NCBI RefSeq assembly: GCF_008364795.1 | Contig: NZ_VTTM01000001.1 | Coordinates: 868,001 to 932,000 of the forward strand | Source of the DNA: Azospirillum oryzae | GTDB lineage: Bacteria; Pseudomonadota; Alphaproteobacteria; Azospirillales; Azospirillaceae | Direction: 5' to 3' | DNA length: 64,000 nucleotides | In this document: positions 8,560 through 20,080 of the stretch, piece by piece | Layout of the letters: every line of letters begins with the position of its first letter | Position numbering within the stretch: the first letter of the stretch is position 1 | Made by a program: the position numbers and the translations under genes | The notes under the pieces: model-generated | What the model saw: only the letters and a program-made list of their open reading frames with translations | Told to the model about the DNA's origin: nothing | Databases searched by the model: none

Positions 8560-9033
8560 TCAGGTGAGGCCGTGGCGGTTGGTGGGCCACCAGCCGGTGT
8601 CGAGAAGCTGGTCGAGAGAGTACGGGCATTCGATGGGGAGCGCTCCGGCGGCCTCACCATCGCGCCCCAATCCGTGAGCCGCTACCGGCTGAGCGGTTTC
8701 GAAGATGTCCGGCAGGTCGATCTTGCCACGCAAGCTCGGGCTGGCCTTGAGGTCGCGCCTGATCCGGCCGCGATGCTCGATCACCGACGCTTTCCATCCG
8801 TCGCGCGGATCGGCTGCGGGAGAGTGCTCCAGCTTCAGCAGATGCTCGATCACACGGACCAGCGCGCTTTCAACCGCGCGCAACTCCGACCGGCCCATGC
8901 TCTCGATCTCCTCAGCGACATTCTCCCAATCGATGGGCGTGTTGATGCGCTCCCGCGAGGCTTCACGGAGCAGGCGCGCCTGTTCCTCGGTCCAGGCGAG
9001 GAAGTCGGTGTCGTATCCGATCCGGCTGTCCAT
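8560..9033 (-). CDS. DUF29 family protein, copy 2
   Basis: The 157-aa protein has the DUF29 pattern: TDFLAWTEEQARLLRE near the N-terminus, the helix WENVAEEIESMGRSE, and HLLKLEHSP in the middle. It is a close paralogue of the preceding gene (9038-9511); both begin MDSRIG and end in WWPxNRHGL. The family is small, helical and of unknown function, frequent in cyanobacteria and alphaproteobacteria. The start at 9033 matches the start of the paralogue; seven in-frame codons upstream overlap the previous gene's end. It lies between metF and metH on the same strand. Confidence 0.85.
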   Translation of the reverse strand: MDSRIGYDTDFLAWTEEQARLLREASRERINTPIDWENVAEEIESMGRSELRAVESALVRVIEHLLKLEHSPAADPRDGWKASVIEHRGRIRRDLKASPSLRGKIDLPDIFETAQPVAAHGLGRDGEAAGALPIECPYSLDQLLDTGWWPTNRHGLT

Positions 9034-9037
9034 GGCG

Positions 9038-9511
9038 TCAGCCCTCCAGCCCATGGCGGTTCATCGGCCACCAGTCGGGATTTCGCAGGTCCTCCAAGGC
9101 GTAGGGGCATTCCTTCGGCAGCACGTCAATGGCGATGCCGTCGTCCTGGCAGGCGTCGTCGCGGCCGTCCAACCACGCCTTCTCCAGGATTTCGGCGGGC
9201 CAGCGCTGCAGGCTCGGATACTCCTCCAGCTTGTCCTGCAGATGGCGGCGGGCCTTGGTCGCGGAGAACCGCCACTTCCGGCGCGGATAGGGATCGCGCG
9301 AATGCTCCATCTTCAGAAGATGCTCGATCACCGTCGCCAAATGGCTGCGGATCGCGTCCTTGACCTGACCGCCCATGATATCGAGTTCCTCGGCGATGTG
9401 CTCCCAGTCGATGGGCGAGTTGGAGCGCTCGGTCGCCGCTTCGCGCAGCAGCCGCGCCTGTTCCTGGGTCCAGGCGTAGAAGTCCGTGTCGTGTCCGATC
9501 CGGCTGTCCAT
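9038..9511 (-). CDS. DUF29 family protein, copy 1
   Basis: The 157-aa protein is the first of two tandem DUF29 genes. Recognisable segments are TDFYAWTQEQARLLRE, WEHIAEELDIMG and HLLKMEHSRDPYPR. Compared with copy 2 it has a more canonical middle region (RKWRFSATKARRHLQ) and C-terminus (AWLDGRDDAC). The gap to copy 2 is four bases, so the two are cotranscribed. The ATG at 9511 starts the conserved MDSRIG segment; fourteen upstream in-frame codons are poor in family signal. Its role in a methionine operon is unknown. Confidence 0.85.
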   Translation of the reverse strand: MDSRIGHDTDFYAWTQEQARLLREAATERSNSPIDWEHIAEELDIMGGQVKDAIRSHLATVIEHLLKMEHSRDPYPRRKWRFSATKARRHLQDKLEEYPSLQRWPAEILEKAWLDGRDDACQDDGIAIDVLPKECPYALEDLRNPDWWPMNRHGLEG

Positions 9512-9571
9512 GGCATCGACCTTCCGCGATAATTCGCCGCCCCAGCATAGCACAGGGCGGCGTCCGGTGCC

Positions 9572-11469
<1,898 letters not shown>

Positions 11470-11937
11470 CGCCTCACGTCCGATTCGGGCCAGGGGAAGG
11501 GCCAGAGAGGGTGGTGGCCAGCCGATGCACCATGCCCGGCCGCTCCTGATACAGATATAAAGATATCTTTATGCGTCGTAAACCGCTTTTCGCGAACGGC
11601 AGCGGCAATGGCCGCGAAACGGCCTCGCCGGGCCGCTTCCACTGCGCAGTTCCGCGGTCCGAACCGAGCCTGCGCAAACTTTCCCGCGGTTCTGCGGCAA
11701 AGCCGCCACAATCGTCGCGCCGTTCCGGAGATCAGGCCCGCGCATGCTGGTCAAAGGGCCAAGCCTGTGTTAGGTCAGGAAACGGTGGAAATTCTGCGAT
11801 ATCTCGCCCAATCTTCCCCCCGACCGCGTAGCCACCTTGCCAGGGTTGAGGACTTCGGCCACCGGAGTCTTCGGTTGTGGACAGGACATGCGACGCCCCG
11901 CACCTGAGTCGAGCCCACAGATAAAGAGCCGTCGCAC
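11470..11937. other. 468-bp divergent intergenic region
   Basis: This region separates the leftward methionine operon from the rightward mlaA-mlaC genes. It holds the 16-bp palindrome at 11557-11572. No credible gene was seen; short open frames here lack ribosome sites and family signal. The mlaA promoter must lie in its right part, but no clear sigma-70 boxes were recognised. Confidence 0.6.
11557..11572. promoter_or_regulatory. Perfect 16-bp palindromic operator (ATAAAGATATCTTTAT)
   Basis: The site is an exact inverted repeat with no spacer, AT-rich in a GC-rich region, 88 bases before the regulator's ATG on the minus strand. ArsR-family dimers bind such two-fold sites, and the GATATC core resembles sites reported for SahR-type regulators. 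Binding is inferred. Confidence 0.65.
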
Positions 11938-12726
11938 ATGAAGCTGGCCAGCCTTTCCCGCTCCCTCCTCCGTTCGGCCACCGTCCTGGCCTTCGCCCTG
12001 ACGGCCACCGCCTGCGCGACCAATCCGGGCGACTCGGGTGCTTCGGATGCGGCCTACCAGGTCAGCGATCCGCTGGAAATCCCCAACCGCTTCGTCTTCG
12101 CCGCCAACGAGGCGGCCGACGTCCTGGTGATCCGCCCGGCGGCGGAGGTCTATGTGGGCATCGTGCCCGATCCGGTTCGCGACGCGATCCACAACTTCAT
12201 CGACAACCTGATGGCGCCGCTCTACATCGCCAACAACCTGCTGCAGGGCAATGTCGAAGGGGCGACGAACGCCACCGGCCGCTTCATGACCAACACCATC
12301 CTGGGCGTGGGCGGTCTCGCCGACGTCGCCACCCAGGCCGGCATCCCGCATGCGCCGGAGGATTTCGGCCAGACCCTGGCGGTATGGGGCGTGGGCGACG
12401 GCCCGTATCTGGTCCTGCCGCTGCTCGGCCCGTCGAACCTGCGCGACACCGCTGGCTATGCCGTCGACACCGTCGGCGACCCGGTCCGCATCTGGGCCTA
12501 CGGCACCGATCACAAGGGCGCCTACATGACCCGCGGCATCGTCAGCGCCATCGACCGCCGGTCGGAGGTGCTGAAGGAGGTCGACGACCTGCGCCGCAAC
12601 TCGCTGGACTTCTACGCCACCGTGCGCAGCCTGTACCAGCAGCAGCGCCGCGCGGCGATCAACAACAACAAGGCGCCGGCCACGCCGGAATTCCCGGACT
12701 TCTCCACTCAGCAGCCGAAGCCCTGA
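11938..12726 (+). CDS. mlaA: MlaA (VacJ) outer-membrane lipoprotein
   Basis: The 262-aa lipoprotein belongs to the Mla pathway that extracts mislocalised phospholipids from the outer leaflet of the outer membrane. It has a signal peptide ending in LTATAC with a lipid-attachment cysteine. The conserved DPLEIPNRFVF segment, VPDPVRDAIHNFIDNL, and the DFGQTLAVWGVGDGPYLVLPLLGPSNLRD region follow. Length is normal. mlaC follows on the same strand; the mlaFED transporter genes are not in the window. The terminal 35 residues are low-complexity (Gln, Asn, Pro). Confidence 0.95.
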   Translation: MKLASLSRSLLRSATVLAFALTATACATNPGDSGASDAAYQVSDPLEIPNRFVFAANEAADVLVIRPAAEVYVGIVPDPVRDAIHNFIDNLMAPLYIANNLLQGNVEGATNATGRFMTNTILGVGGLADVATQAGIPHAPEDFGQTLAVWGVGDGPYLVLPLLGPSNLRDTAGYAVDTVGDPVRIWAYGTDHKGAYMTRGIVSAIDRRSEVLKEVDDLRRNSLDFYATVRSLYQQQRRAAINNNKAPATPEFPDFSTQQPKP

Positions 12727-12897
12727 GGCTTCGGTCGCGCCGGAACCGCCGTGCCCTGTCCGTCAGGTCGGGAGCGGCGGCCGGTCCCGCGGACGCGGGC
12801 AGCCGACCGGCAGAGGCCGCCCCAAAAGCGTTCAGATGCCGCCAAAGGCCAGATGACCGTTGACAAAGTCGCCGCAACAGCCACTTTTCGCCCTATC

Positions 12898-13527
12898 ATG
12901 CTGACACGCCGCCAGTTTGTCGCGTGCGCTGCCCTGCTCGCGGTGAGCGGTTGGGCCGGCCACACTCTCATCTCCCCCGCCGCAGCGCAGAGCGCGGACC
13001 AGGGGGCAGCCTCGTTCATCCAGAAATTGGGGAACGACGCCATCGCAACCTTCTCGGACAAGAGCCTGTCGCGCGATCAGGCGATCCAGCGCTTCCGCAA
13101 GCTGCTGTACGCCGGCTTCGACGTGCCGTACATCGGGCGCTGGGTGCTGGGCCGCTACTGGAACAACGCCAACGAGGCGCAGCGGACCGAGTACCAGAAG
13201 CTGTTCGAACAGCTGATCGTCAACACCTATGCCGAGCGTTTCGTCGAATATTCGGGCGAGACCTTCAAGATCACCGGCGTCGCCCCGGCCGGTGAATCGG
13301 ACAGCATGGTGACGACGCAGATCGTCCGCCCCAACGGCCCGCCGGTGAATGTCAGCTGGCGCGTCCGCAAGGTCGGCGCCGACTACAAGATCATCGACGT
13401 GGTGGTGGAGAATGTCAGCATGGGCGTGACCCAGCGGCAGGAATTCGCCTCCGTCATCGAACAGAATGGCGGCCGCGTCGATGGCTTGATCCAGGCGTTG
13501 CGCCAGAAGGTTGGCCGCGCCGGCTGA
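12898..13527 (+). CDS. mlaC: MlaC-like periplasmic phospholipid-binding protein
   Basis: The 209-aa protein is the periplasmic shuttle of the Mla system, family Ttg2D/MlaC. From the ATG at 12898 it starts with a Tat-type signal peptide (TRRQFV, hydrophobic core, cleavage near AAAQS). The mature part has the MlaC features FRKLLYAGFDVPYIGRWVLGRYW, RFVEYSGETFKI and YKIIDVVVENVSM. An in-frame ATG at 12853 with AAAGG just upstream would add 15 residues before the signal; the later start was preferred because it puts the twin arginines near the N-terminus. It lies downstream of mlaA and upstream of a strong terminator. Confidence 0.93.
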   Translation: MLTRRQFVACAALLAVSGWAGHTLISPAAAQSADQGAASFIQKLGNDAIATFSDKSLSRDQAIQRFRKLLYAGFDVPYIGRWVLGRYWNNANEAQRTEYQKLFEQLIVNTYAERFVEYSGETFKITGVAPAGESDSMVTTQIVRPNGPPVNVSWRVRKVGADYKIIDVVVENVSMGVTQRQEFASVIEQNGGRVDGLIQALRQKVGRAG

Positions 13528-13559
13528 CAGCCGGGCGGCAAGGCAGACAACAATCCGTG

Positions 13560-13596
13560 AAAGGCCGCTTTCCCCGAGGGGACGCGGCCTTTTTCT
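13560..13596 (+). terminator. Rho-independent terminator after mlaA-mlaC
   Basis: A nine-base stem (AAAGGCCGC with GCGGCCTTT) encloses a second small CCCC/GGGG hairpin and runs into a T-rich tail. It lies 33 bases after the mlaC stop. Confidence 0.88.
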
Positions 13597-13721
13597 TGTC
13601 CGGATTGCCGGTGCCGACATTGGCCGGACGTTCAGAATCCGTGACGCGCCTGCCCGAACGGGCTATCGTTGCACCGACGCTGCTGTCTTTCGTCATACGG
13701 TGGATCCGGGAACCCGACGCC

Positions 13722-15224
13722 ATGGCCGAACGCGATCCGAAAGAGATCGACGAACTCCGGACGATCATCCAGGCGCATCAGGCGTGGCTAAAGCGTCCGT
13801 CCAGCGGCCGGCGCGCCGATCTCAGTTTCCGCGATCTGTCGCGGCTGAACCTGGAGCGCGTGTCACTGGCCGGCGCCAAGCTGGCCGGCGCCAACCTCGG
13901 CAATACCCGGATGGTGAAGGCCGACCTGTCGCAGGCCGATCTGTTCGGCGCCGATATGGAGGCGGTGAACCTGACCGGCGCCATCCTGACCGGCGCCGAT
14001 CTGCGCGGAGCCAACCTGCACCGCGCGCTGCTGACCGACGCCAACCTGCGCGGCGCCGATTTCCGCGCGGGCGAGCTGGTGGACAGCGGCGGTGTTCAGG
14101 ATGGCGGGCCGAAGGCCGCCCGCGGCACCGGCACCACCCGGCTGACCGAGGCGAAGATGGAGCGGTCGATCCTGGCCGGCGCCAATTTCTCCGGCTGTGA
14201 CCTAACCGGCGCCGACCTGAACGATGCCGACCTGACCGGGGCGGAGCTGACCTCGGCCGTGCTGATGGGCACCGATTTCTGCGGCGCCAACCTGGACGGG
14301 GCCGTGTTCGGCAACACGGTGATGGACCATGCCACCCTGACCCGCACCTTCATCCCCTTCGCCCTGCCCCCCGACGCCATCGTCCGGCCCAGCTACACCG
14401 CGATGCCGGTCGCCGAGTTCCTGGAACTGGTGGAGCGGCACGAACGCTGGGTCGACAGCGGCGGCGCGGAGGGGGCGCGGCTCGACCTCGACCTCGTGTC
14501 GGTGGCCGGGGCGGACCTGCATGGGCGGACGCTGGCGGCGGCCCGGCTGCGCCGCTGCCGCCTGCCGGGCGCCCGCCTGACCAAGGCCAGCCTGGAAATG
14601 GCGGAGCTGTCCTACATCGACCTGGACGAGGCCGACCTGCGCGACGCCGTGCTGCGCGGAGCCACCTTGCGCCGCGCCTATCTGGCACACACGTTGATGA
14701 CCGGGGTGGACGCCCGCCCGGTGCCGCTGGCCGGCGGCCGCGACTGGCCGGCCAATTTCGAAGGCGCCGACTTCTCCGACTCCGACCTGCGCGACTCCAC
14801 CATGGGTCCGGCGATCGTGCGCGGTGCCGTGTTCAAGAATGCCCTGACCGACCGCTCCGGCATCGACATCGCCGGCGCATCCAGCCCCTTCCCCCCTCCC
14901 CCACCGGAGGAGCGGCGGCGGCAGAAGCGTTTCGTCCGGCCCGGCATGGTCGTCCACACCGACCATGGCAGCTTCCCCGCCCGCAACTGGTCGGTGGGGG
15001 GCTTGTGCCTGCTGGCGGTCAACCAGCCCTACCAGCGCGGCCAGACCTTCCAGGCCCGCGTCGTTCTTGCCGACCGGCAGGAGGTGGCCGCCGTCGCCAA
15101 CCTGGTCGTCCTGCATCGTGATGAGGAGCGCGGGCAGCTGTCCGTCCGCTTCCATCAGTATGGCGACGACCTGAAGATGCTGCTGAAGACCGCCTTCCTG
15201 GAGCACCAGAAGATGGTGGGCTGA
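13722..15224 (+). CDS. Pentapeptide-repeat protein with C-terminal PilZ domain
   Basis: The 500-aa cytoplasmic protein has a helical N-terminal segment (about 1-30) and two blocks of pentapeptide repeats (about 35-210 and 255-385), with many ADLxGA units. A PilZ domain occupies the last 105 residues: the arginine motif RRRQKRFVRP near 397, and NWSVGG near 421, which fits the D/N-x-S-x-x-G motif. PilZ domains bind c-di-GMP, so this looks like a c-di-GMP-responsive beta-helix scaffold. A second short repeat (EFLELVERHERWVDSGG versus IIQAHQAWLKRPSSG) starts each half, suggesting internal duplication. The ATG at 13722 is the first start after the mlaC terminator that leads directly into the domain; no strong ribosome site is seen. 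The partner protein is unknown. Confidence 0.85.
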   Translation: MAERDPKEIDELRTIIQAHQAWLKRPSSGRRADLSFRDLSRLNLERVSLAGAKLAGANLGNTRMVKADLSQADLFGADMEAVNLTGAILTGADLRGANLHRALLTDANLRGADFRAGELVDSGGVQDGGPKAARGTGTTRLTEAKMERSILAGANFSGCDLTGADLNDADLTGAELTSAVLMGTDFCGANLDGAVFGNTVMDHATLTRTFIPFALPPDAIVRPSYTAMPVAEFLELVERHERWVDSGGAEGARLDLDLVSVAGADLHGRTLAAARLRRCRLPGARLTKASLEMAELSYIDLDEADLRDAVLRGATLRRAYLAHTLMTGVDARPVPLAGGRDWPANFEGADFSDSDLRDSTMGPAIVRGAVFKNALTDRSGIDIAGASSPFPPPPPEERRRQKRFVRPGMVVHTDHGSFPARNWSVGGLCLLAVNQPYQRGQTFQARVVLADRQEVAAVANLVVLHRDEERGQLSVRFHQYGDDLKMLLKTAFLEHQKMVG

Positions 15225-15297
15225 GGCCGGCAGTCACTCCGACTTCCGCCGAACCATTCGAAAACACAGGATCGTTGATTCTCCGAAACGAATAGGG

Positions 15298-15322
15298 GGA
15301 ACGATCCGAAGGGCCTCCTGTT
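15298..15322 (+). promoter_or_regulatory. Putative EcfG (general stress sigma factor) promoter
   Basis: GGAAC at 15298-15302 is followed after 16 bases by TGTT at 15319-15322. This fits the alphaproteobacterial EcfG pattern GGAAC-N16/17-(C)GTT. It lies 62 bases before the 45-aa gene that heads a stress-type cluster. Confidence 0.6.
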
Positions 15323-15383
15323 TGATGGGAGCACGCCGGATGGGGGCACGACCCGCGCCGGTCGACACCCGAAGGAGGCTCCC

Positions 15384-15521
15384 ATGGCAGACGAACAGAA
15401 ACCCAGGAAAGTTGGTGTGTATGACTCCGTGACCGGAGCCGGCAGTTCGGGCATGAACTGGATGTGGATCATCATCGGCCTGATCGTGGTCGCGATCGTC
15501 CTCTATCTCCTGTTCCGCTGA
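15384..15521 (+). CDS. 45-aa single-pass membrane protein
   Basis: This very short gene has a strong ribosome site (GAAGGAGG, six to eight bases before the ATG). The product has a polar N-terminus of about 25 residues (MADEQKPRKVGVYD...) and one membrane span (WIIIGLIVVAIVLYLLF) ending two residues before the stop. N-out or N-in orientation is not clear. It sits 20 bases before a DUF2382 gene and behind the EcfG-like promoter, so it is probably a small stress-induced membrane peptide. No named family was recognised. Confidence 0.75.
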   Translation: MADEQKPRKVGVYDSVTGAGSSGMNWMWIIIGLIVVAIVLYLLFR

Positions 15522-15540
15522 CCCGGCGGCACCCGCCGCC

Positions 15541-15993
15541 ATGACGGCCGAAAACGGACCGCCTCCCGCCCGGACCATCGAAGAGGGCGATGCGGTCATT
15601 CCCCTGCACGACGAATCGGTGACCGTCGGCAAGCAGCGGGTGGAACGAAGCCGCGTCCGCGTCACCACGCGCGTGTCCGAACGCGAAGAGATGGTCCGCG
15701 AAGCGCTGGAGCACGAAGAGGCCACGGTCACCCGCGTTCCGATCGACCGAGAGATCGACGCCCATCCCGGCATCCGCCAGGAGGGGGACGTGACGGTGAT
15801 CCCACTGGTCGAGGAGGTGCTGGTGGTGGAGCGCCGCCTGATTCTGCGTGAAGAACTGCACATCCGCAAATCCCGGCAGATCGTCGAGGTCGAGCAGCCC
15901 GTCACCCTGCGTTCCGAAGAGGCGGTGGTGGAGCGGGTCACAGCCCCGACCGCACCCGTCCGGTCCCCCAATCAGAACATGTCCGAGGAGTAA
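15541..15993 (+). CDS. DUF2382 (YsnF/AvaK) domain stress protein
   Basis: The 150-aa hydrophilic protein carries one DUF2382 domain: the paired IPLHDESVTVGKQRVERSRVRV strand pattern and, further on, IPLVEEVLVVERRLILREELHI. The family is linked to stress responses (YsnF, AvaK) and its biochemical role is not known. The second gene downstream has a related domain. The spacing of 20 bases to the small membrane gene upstream and five bases to the next gene indicates one operon. Confidence 0.85.
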   Translation: MTAENGPPPARTIEEGDAVIPLHDESVTVGKQRVERSRVRVTTRVSEREEMVREALEHEEATVTRVPIDREIDAHPGIRQEGDVTVIPLVEEVLVVERRLILREELHIRKSRQIVEVEQPVTLRSEEAVVERVTAPTAPVRSPNQNMSEE

Positions 15994-15998
15994 CGCCG

Positions 15999-17129
15999 AT
16001 GACCAAGACCATCATCGCACTCTATGACCACCGATCCGACGCCGAAACCGCTTCGCGCGATCTGCAGGCCGCCGGCTTCGAATCCAGCGCCATCGAAATC
16101 CTGTCGCACGGCGACCTGATCGGCGGCAACTGGGGCAGCGGCATGACCGATACCACCACCGGCGACGCCTCCCTGGGCGCGGCGGGCGGCATGGCCCGCA
16201 CCGACCTGTCCACCGGCTACGTCGCCTCGCCCAACACGGTGCCGGGCAGCGGCATTGGGAGCAGCGGCATTGGGACCGGCACGACCGCGACGGGGAGCAC
16301 GGGCTACACAGGCTCCACGACCGGCACCGGTTCGGGCGGCATGCTGACCCGCCTTGCCGGCTGGGGCGTGCCGAACCAGGATGCGCAGGTCTATGCCGAA
16401 GGCGTTCGCCGCGGCGGCTCGCTGCTGAAAGTCCGGTTGGACGAGGACGATGTCGACCGCGCCATGGAGGTGCTGGAGCGCGGCAACGTGGTGGATGTCG
16501 AGGAGCGCGGCAGCGCCTATCGCGAGTCCGGCTGGACCGGCTACGACGAGACCGCCGACTATTATGACGACCGCTCGGCCGAAGAGGAGCGGCTGCGCTA
16601 TTCGCCGGGCCGCACCACTGACACGACGGCCGGCCTGACCGGCGCCGCGGCGGCCATGCGCGACGTGAACACCGAAACCACCCGCAGCGGCACCTCCGAA
16701 CGCGAGGAACAGATCCCGATCGTCGAGGAGCAGGTGAACATCGGCAAGCGCACCGTCGAGCGCGGTGGCGTCCGCGTCCGCAGCTATGTCGTCGAGACGC
16801 CGGTGGAGGAGCAGGTGCGCCTGCGCGACGAGACGGTCACCGTCGAGCGCCGCCCCGGCGGCATGGCCTCAAGCGGATTGGGGGGCAGCGCCGACGTTCC
16901 GGCCGACGCCTTCCGCGAGCGCACCATCGAGGTGACGGAGACCGACGAGGAAGCGGTGGTCAGCAAGACCGCCCATGTCCGCGAGACGGTCGTGGTCCGC
17001 AAGGACGTCGAGGAACGCGCCCAGAGCGTTCGCGACACCGTCCGCCGCACCGAGGTGGAAATCGAGGACACGCGGGACAAGAACCAGCCCGACCGCCGCA
17101 CCGACCGGTCGGACGACGTGACCCGCTGA
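15999..17129 (+). CDS. General stress protein: YflT-like N-terminus plus C-terminal DUF2382
   Basis: The 376-aa protein has an N-terminal alpha/beta domain (TIIALYDHRSDAETASRDLQAAGF) like heat-induced stress proteins of the YflT/YsnF type. A Gly/Thr/Ser-rich low-complexity linker follows (about 65-115), and a second part of the first domain (about 120-165: GVPNQDAQVYAEGVRRGGSLL). The C-terminal DUF2382 domain spans about 235-360 (IPIVEEQVNIGKRTVERGGVRV). It is highly charged with no signal peptide. It is the last gene of the EcfG-like operon and is followed by a terminator. Confidence 0.85.
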   Translation: MTKTIIALYDHRSDAETASRDLQAAGFESSAIEILSHGDLIGGNWGSGMTDTTTGDASLGAAGGMARTDLSTGYVASPNTVPGSGIGSSGIGTGTTATGSTGYTGSTTGTGSGGMLTRLAGWGVPNQDAQVYAEGVRRGGSLLKVRLDEDDVDRAMEVLERGNVVDVEERGSAYRESGWTGYDETADYYDDRSAEEERLRYSPGRTTDTTAGLTGAAAAMRDVNTETTRSGTSEREEQIPIVEEQVNIGKRTVERGGVRVRSYVVETPVEEQVRLRDETVTVERRPGGMASSGLGGSADVPADAFRERTIEVTETDEEAVVSKTAHVRETVVVRKDVEERAQSVRDTVRRTEVEIEDTRDKNQPDRRTDRSDDVTR

Positions 17130-17155
17130 CCGTCCCGACCGTTCACGGGCAAGAA

Positions 17156-17191
17156 AAAGGCCGCCCCTTCCAGCCGGAGGGGGCGGCCTTT
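17156..17191. terminator. Bidirectional terminator between stress operon and ettA
   Basis: A 12-base perfect stem (AAAGGCCGCCCC with its complement) has an 11-base loop. T-rich tails occur on both strands, so it can serve the rightward stress operon and the leftward ettA gene, whose 3' ends converge here. Confidence 0.88.
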
Positions 17192-17221
17192 CTCGTTCAG
17201 CCTACAGGATCATCCCTGCAA

Positions 17222-18898
<1,677 letters not shown>

Positions 18899-19074
18899 GC
18901 GCCGCTCCGACCTTCCGAAAAGATGTGAGAATTGGCGCCGCCCATTCCTTGCGGTTCCACGGCACCCTGTCGCTAGGGTCCGGTTTTAGCGCATAAGGGC
19001 CGTGCATGAAACCTTGTTGAGCCGACCCGCCGGGATCGGGCGGTATCGGCGGGAAAAAGGCAGGAGGAAAAGGA

Positions 19075-19554
19075 TTGGTCAGCCCCAAAGTCGAAATCTA
19101 CGTCGATGCCGACGCCTGCCCGGTCAAGGCCGAGATTTACAAGGTCGCCGGCCGCACCGGCTGCAAGGTGTGGATCGTCGCCAACGCGCCCTTGCGCCTG
19201 CCGACGGAGTGCATCGCGGAACTGGTGGTGGTCAGCGACGGCTTCGACGCCGCCGACAACTGGATCGCCGAACATGCGGATTCGACCGACATCGTGGTGA
19301 CCGCCGACATCCAGCTTGCCGATCGCTGCGTGAAGCGCAATGCGGTGGTGATCGGCCCGACCGGACGTCCCTTCACGCCGGACAGCGTCGGCTCGGCGCT
19401 CGCCACCCGCGCACTGATGCAGGATTTGCGCGACATGGGCGTGGTCGGCGGCGGCAACGCGCCGATGAGCCAGCGCGACAAGTCGCAGTTCCTGCAGACG
19501 CTGGACCAGGCGGTGCAGGCGCTGAAGGCGGGGCGCCGTCCGAAGTTCCGGTAA
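19075..19554 (+). CDS. UPF0178 (YaiI/YqxD) family protein
   Basis: The 159-aa protein matches UPF0178: IYVDADACPVKAEIYKVA at the N-terminus, VVVSDGFDAADNWIAEH, DIVVTADIQLADRC, and the final RRPKF. The conserved acidic residues resemble a PIN-like nuclease fold, but function is unproven. The start is TTG at 19075, chosen because AGGAGGAAAAGGA sits directly upstream and no ATG precedes the conserved region. Confidence 0.9.
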   Translation: MVSPKVEIYVDADACPVKAEIYKVAGRTGCKVWIVANAPLRLPTECIAELVVVSDGFDAADNWIAEHADSTDIVVTADIQLADRCVKRNAVVIGPTGRPFTPDSVGSALATRALMQDLRDMGVVGGGNAPMSQRDKSQFLQTLDQAVQALKAGRRPKFR

Positions 19555-19614
19555 GGGGCAGTGGAATGGGGCTCTACAGCACTTGACAGCCCACGATACC
19601 CTGTGGAGTTTTAG

Positions 19615-19633
19615 TGACTATTTTAAATAGTCA
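19615..19633. promoter_or_regulatory. 19-bp AT-rich inverted repeat before a small lipoprotein gene
   Basis: Two nine-base arms (TGACTATTT and AAATAGTCA) flank one central T. The repeat ends 11 bases before the ATG at 19645, where it overlaps the leader. It could be an operator or an RNA hairpin near the ribosome site. No regulator is linked. Confidence 0.4.
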
Positions 19634-19644
19634 GGACCTTGCTC

Positions 19645-19935
19645 ATGCGCACAATCAGCTTGATGATTCTCACCGCGATTTTCCTCTCGGCTTGTGCGGT
19701 GGACCAAGTGTCGAACAAGCCCATACCAACACTGCTTCCCAACAACAAGCCCGGGTTTGGGATGAGAGGCATCATTCAGTTCACGCCGGACGAAGCGAAG
19801 GCCCGCCAAGAAATTGAAGGAATATTCGTCCAGGCCTGCAGTTCGGCAATCAAAATTCACTCGCTGAAAATGGAAAAATACACGGGACCGATCAACAACG
19901 GATACACCTATGCCGCTGTCGCGGAATGCCTTTGA
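19645..19935 (+). CDS. Small lipoprotein, function unknown
   Basis: The 96-aa product begins with a lipoprotein signal (MRTISLMILTAIFLSAC, lipobox LSAC). The mature part is 80 residues with two cysteines (QACSS and AECL) that could form a disulfide. Base composition is noticeably lower in GC than the neighbours, and the gene has no related neighbour, so it may be a recent arrival. The ATG at 19645 was chosen because AGGACC lies upstream; a TTG six bases earlier is possible. No family was recognised. Confidence 0.7.
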   Translation: MRTISLMILTAIFLSACAVDQVSNKPIPTLLPNNKPGFGMRGIIQFTPDEAKARQEIEGIFVQACSSAIKIHSLKMEKYTGPINNGYTYAAVAECL

Positions 19936-20010
19936 TTGAGCGCATAAACCATAGCGTTCATCTCAAAGGATCGGTCATTCGCGACGGTTTAATTCCCCAT
20001 TGGTAAAGAA

Positions 20011-20046
20011 ATGGCCCGCCTCAGCTCTGATGCGGGCCATTTTTCT
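20011..20046. terminator. Bidirectional terminator between two small convergent genes
   Basis: The stem ATGGCCCGC/GCGGGCCAT encloses a 12-base loop. TTTTCTG follows on the plus strand and TTTCTTT on the minus strand. Confidence 0.85.
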
Positions 20047-20080
20047 GTCCGAACGACCTCGATAGACTGTGGGGAAATTA

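Noticed and set aside
4999-9363. Very long open frame on the plus strand across metH and the DUF29 genes
   Set aside because: It is the mirror of GC-biased codons of metH, with His/Gly/Ala/Val-rich sequence, no family motif, and it runs through three well-supported genes.
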